The translations under genes were made by a program, and so were the position numbers. The notes under the pieces are model-generated. The model ran no database searches. It was not told the DNA's origin and was given only the letters and a program-made list of their open reading frames with translations. From assembly GCF_040393045.1 (NCBI RefSeq), contig NZ_JBEBUX010000001.1:1-64000 (forward strand): a stretch of DNA of 64,000 bases, in the 5' to 3' direction. Of the stretch, positions 61,943 to 64,000 are shown piece after piece. Each line of letters begins with the position of its first letter. Within the stretch, counting starts at the first letter, position 1. The DNA comes from Pollutimonas bauzanensis_A (lineage in GTDB: Bacteria > Pseudomonadota > Gammaproteobacteria > Burkholderiales > Burkholderiaceae_B).

Positions 61943-62764
61943 ATGCATTACGAAAGCATCATGTACGACATTCGTGAAGATGGCATAGGCGTGGTTACGT
62001 TTAATCGTCCCAAGCGCGCCAATGCCATGAGTCAGTCCATGTTGAAAGAACTTGAACACTTGTGCGCCCATATGGAGCAAGACCAGACGCTGAAATGCGT
62101 TATTGTCACTGGCGCCGGACCAGCCTTTAGTGCGGGCTTCGATCTGAAGGACCAGGCCGACGCCATGCCTAGCGGTGTGGCCGACTGGGTTCCGCTGCTC
62201 GAGGCCGACTTCAAAGGCATCATGTCATTCTGGAACCTATCCAAGCCATCGATTGCCGCTGTCAATGGCCCCGCCCTTGCCGGCGGATTCGAGTTGATGC
62301 TTGGCTGCGACCTGGCGATTGCCGCCGACACGGCGGTGTTCGGAGAGCCTGAATTGAAGTTCGGCGCCGGTATCGTCGCCATGCTGTTGCCGTGGTTCGT
62401 CGGCCCCAAGATTGCCCGGGAAATGATTTACATGGGCGAAGATAGCTTGTCGGCCCAGCGAGCGCTGGAACTGGGTTTGATCAATAAAATCACGCCGGCC
62501 GCCGACGTCATGGATACGGCGATGCAGTATGCGCGCCGGCTCGTACAAATGGACCCTATGGTGCTGGGACGCACCAAACAGGCGCTTAACCGTACCTACG
62601 AGCTCATGGGCATGCAGCGCGCCCTTCGTGCAGCACTCGATATCGACATCATGATCGAGGGAGAAGGCTCGCAACTCAAGCGCGACTTTCTGCAAGTCGT
62701 CAGCCGCGACGGCCTAGGCAAGGCATTGGCGTGGCGCGAGGCCCGCTATGCAACACCCGGCTAG
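61943..62764 (+). CDS. Enoyl-CoA hydratase/crotonase with both catalytic Glu
   Basis: 273 aa from ATG 61943, chosen by CTGGAGAG upstream; the longer frame begins inside the MFS gene. FSAGFDLKDQAD oxyanion loop (about 64-75), GPALAGGFELMLGCD and FGEPELKFG carry both catalytic Glu residues. It should hydrate a 2-enoyl-CoA. Its 3' end overlaps the next MFS gene by 17 bp. Confidence 0.92.
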   Translation: MHYESIMYDIREDGIGVVTFNRPKRANAMSQSMLKELEHLCAHMEQDQTLKCVIVTGAGPAFSAGFDLKDQADAMPSGVADWVPLLEADFKGIMSFWNLSKPSIAAVNGPALAGGFELMLGCDLAIAADTAVFGEPELKFGAGIVAMLLPWFVGPKIAREMIYMGEDSLSAQRALELGLINKITPAADVMDTAMQYARRLVQMDPMVLGRTKQALNRTYELMGMQRALRAALDIDIMIEGEGSQLKRDFLQVVSRDGLGKALAWREARYATPG

Positions 62765-63950
62765 TCCATCGCCCTTGCAGGTCACTGCCCATAGTGCCAT
62801 CGCGCTGTTGGCATTGCTGACTCTGAGCCGTACTGCCGTGGCGTTTCAGTTTCAGAGCGTCACCTCGCTAATCGACACCTTGCGTGGCACCTTGTCCTTC
62901 AGCGCCACGGGCTTCGGGATATTGCTCGGTATCTATATGGCGCCTGGCCCCGTGATGGCCATTGCAAGCCCCGTACTTGTCAGGGCATTTGGCGCAAAGG
63001 GGACAGTAATTTTTGCATTACTGCTTATGGCCGCTGGTCAGGTAGGCTTGGTGCTGGCCGGCTCGCAAGAAGCCGCTTATCTGTCGCGACTGGTGGCGGG
63101 GGCGGGCGGTTGCGTCGTGTATATCGTTACCATCGATTTGGCGGCGAGCCTTTGCGATGCAGGCCGGATGCCAGGAAGAATGGGGGCCATTGCGGCCAGT
63201 TGGCCGTTGGGCAATGCACTGTCGCTGGTTGTCCTGGGCGGGCTGATCAGTGCATCCCTGCCCGATGCCGCCACCTATCTGCCAGCGGTGTTCGCTATCG
63301 CCGCCGCTTTCCTCATTGCCTGGGCGCTCAGGCAGCAGGGCTTGACCGGCCATAAGCAAGGCAGGCAACATGCGCCCCGAAATTGCTCTCGAGGCATATC
63401 GCTGCAAGAATGGCAGTACGCGTTTCGGATCACCCTGATACCCGGTGTCATCTTCGCCCTTTACAACGTGAGCTTCATCGTGTTCACCAGCTTTACGCCG
63501 GAGCTCTTGCAGAGCCAAGGCTATACCCTGCTGGCCGCCTCGAATATTGCCAGCTTGCCCATGTGGCTATTCGTCGTTTCCGTACCGCTGGGCGGCTTGT
63601 TGGCAGGCAGGTCGAGCGCAAAAGATAAATGGTTGGTGGGCGTCGGATGCCTGGGAGGCGGCGCCTGCATTATTCTCTCGCACCTGCTCCAGGATAAGAC
63701 CGTTTGGTATGTGTTGGCGGGGATACTAGGGGGGCTGCCAACAGGAGCAATGCTGGCAAGCGGCGGCCGTGCCCGCCATGACCTGTTTTACCCGACCCTG
63801 TTTTTTATCTTCTTCGTCTTGCTTCTGGCCTTTCCGCCATTGGTGGGGACCGCAATAGAAGTCACCGGCAATATGCATAGCGCACTGGTATTTTGCGTTG
63901 TCATGCTAGTGACCGCTTTTCTGTTTTACATCAAGGATACGTCATCATGA
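62748..63950 (+). CDS. MFS transporter
   Basis: 400-aa major facilitator with about twelve hydrophobic segments (IALLALLTLSRTAVAFQFQSV, GFGILLGIYMAPGPVMAIASPVL, and so on). Starts at ATG 62748 inside the crotonase gene (17-bp overlap) and its stop overlaps the next ATG by 4 bp, so it is co-translated. CynX/NarK-like by general look; substrate unknown. Confidence 0.87.
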   Translation: MQHPASPSPLQVTAHSAIALLALLTLSRTAVAFQFQSVTSLIDTLRGTLSFSATGFGILLGIYMAPGPVMAIASPVLVRAFGAKGTVIFALLLMAAGQVGLVLAGSQEAAYLSRLVAGAGGCVVYIVTIDLAASLCDAGRMPGRMGAIAASWPLGNALSLVVLGGLISASLPDAATYLPAVFAIAAAFLIAWALRQQGLTGHKQGRQHAPRNCSRGISLQEWQYAFRITLIPGVIFALYNVSFIVFTSFTPELLQSQGYTLLAASNIASLPMWLFVVSVPLGGLLAGRSSAKDKWLVGVGCLGGGACIILSHLLQDKTVWYVLAGILGGLPTGAMLASGGRARHDLFYPTLFFIFFVLLLAFPPLVGTAIEVTGNMHSALVFCVVMLVTAFLFYIKDTSS

Positions 63951-64000
63951 AAGCTTTACTCTGCTCGGCTTTTGGCCCTATCGACACACTGTCGGTCCGG
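63947..64000 (+). CDS. Start of a quinone-oxidoreductase/MDR-type alcohol dehydrogenase (cut by window end)
   Basis: 18 codons are visible, MKALLCSAFGPIDTLSVR, a typical N-terminus of NADPH:quinone oxidoreductase (Qor)-like medium-chain dehydrogenases. ATG overlaps the MFS stop (ATGA). The rest lies outside the window. Confidence 0.6.
   Translation, partial: MKALLCSAFGPIDTLSVR

Noticed and set aside
1..64000. CRISPR arrays, tRNA or rRNA genes, prophage genes
   Set aside because: No regularly spaced repeats, cloverleaf-like sequences, rRNA motifs or phage structural genes were noticed.

Overview
The window reads as a chromosomal segment of a metabolically versatile betaproteobacterium, most likely Burkholderiales/Alcaligenaceae (Bordetella, Achromobacter, Pusillimonas-like). 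This is inferred from three Bug/TctC-type periplasmic receptors, Liv-type ABC importers dedicated to catabolic operons, CaiB/IclR/GntR-FCD/TetR regulators, a catechol ortho-cleavage operon and a FhuA-type TonB receptor operon. It is almost entirely coding; no tRNA, rRNA, CRISPR, integrase or transposase gene was seen.

Layout. (1) 1-1460: a partial HAD phosphatase (minus) diverges from a DeoR regulator (plus). (2) 1462-40982: a block of about 39.5 kb of catabolic genes lying exactly between two direct copies of the last 131 bp of the deoR gene (1331-1461 and 40983-41113, one mismatch). It looks like an acquired or rearranged catabolic island. Inside it are: a minus-strand acyl-CoA operon (7074 to 1604: acyl-CoA dehydrogenase, crotonase, Cys-less thiolase-like protein, DUF35 protein, two hot-dog proteins, acyl-CoA dehydrogenase); a Bug receptor, ADP-forming acyl-CoA synthetase and crotonase (7340-11242); two more Bug receptors, a crotonase paralogue, a CaiB CoA-transferase and an IclR regulator (11356-16790), visibly more AT-rich and carrying a decayed acyl-CoA dehydrogenase; a long plus-strand operon (16977-32689) with Fe-ADH, 2-oxo acid dehydrogenase E1a/E1b/E2/E3, crotonase, acyl-CoA dehydrogenase, acyl-CoA synthetase, MmgE/PrpD and a Liv importer, followed by a TetR gene; and a GntR-controlled amino-acid importer with two PLP enzymes (33804-40978). 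(3) 41175-47727: an uncharacterised membrane protein converging on a putatively iron-regulated operon (PepSY protein, 62-aa membrane protein, TonB receptor, three 183-aa envelope proteins). (4) 47904-52067: catR-catB-catC-catA-pcaD, all on the minus strand, with a BenM/CatM-type operator before catB. (5) 52285-64000: a second Liv importer with crotonases, a second ADP-forming acyl-CoA synthetase of swapped domain order, a GntR regulator, a distant solute-binding protein, two MFS transporters and the start of a quinone-oxidoreductase-like gene.

How the genes work together. Most modules follow one plan: a high-affinity importer (Bug receptor, Liv or Aap), CoA activation (ADP-forming or AMP-forming ligase, or CaiB transferase), then beta-oxidation-type steps, under a local regulator. 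Substrates cannot be read from sequence except for the catechol branch (catechol to 3-oxoadipate). The most notable signals are the deoR-bounded island, a six-site family of ATTCT-N6-AGAAT operators shared by two duplicated promoter regions, a Cys-less thiolase/DUF35/hot-dog set reminiscent of steroid side-chain aldolase systems, and the three equal-length envelope genes behind the TonB receptor.
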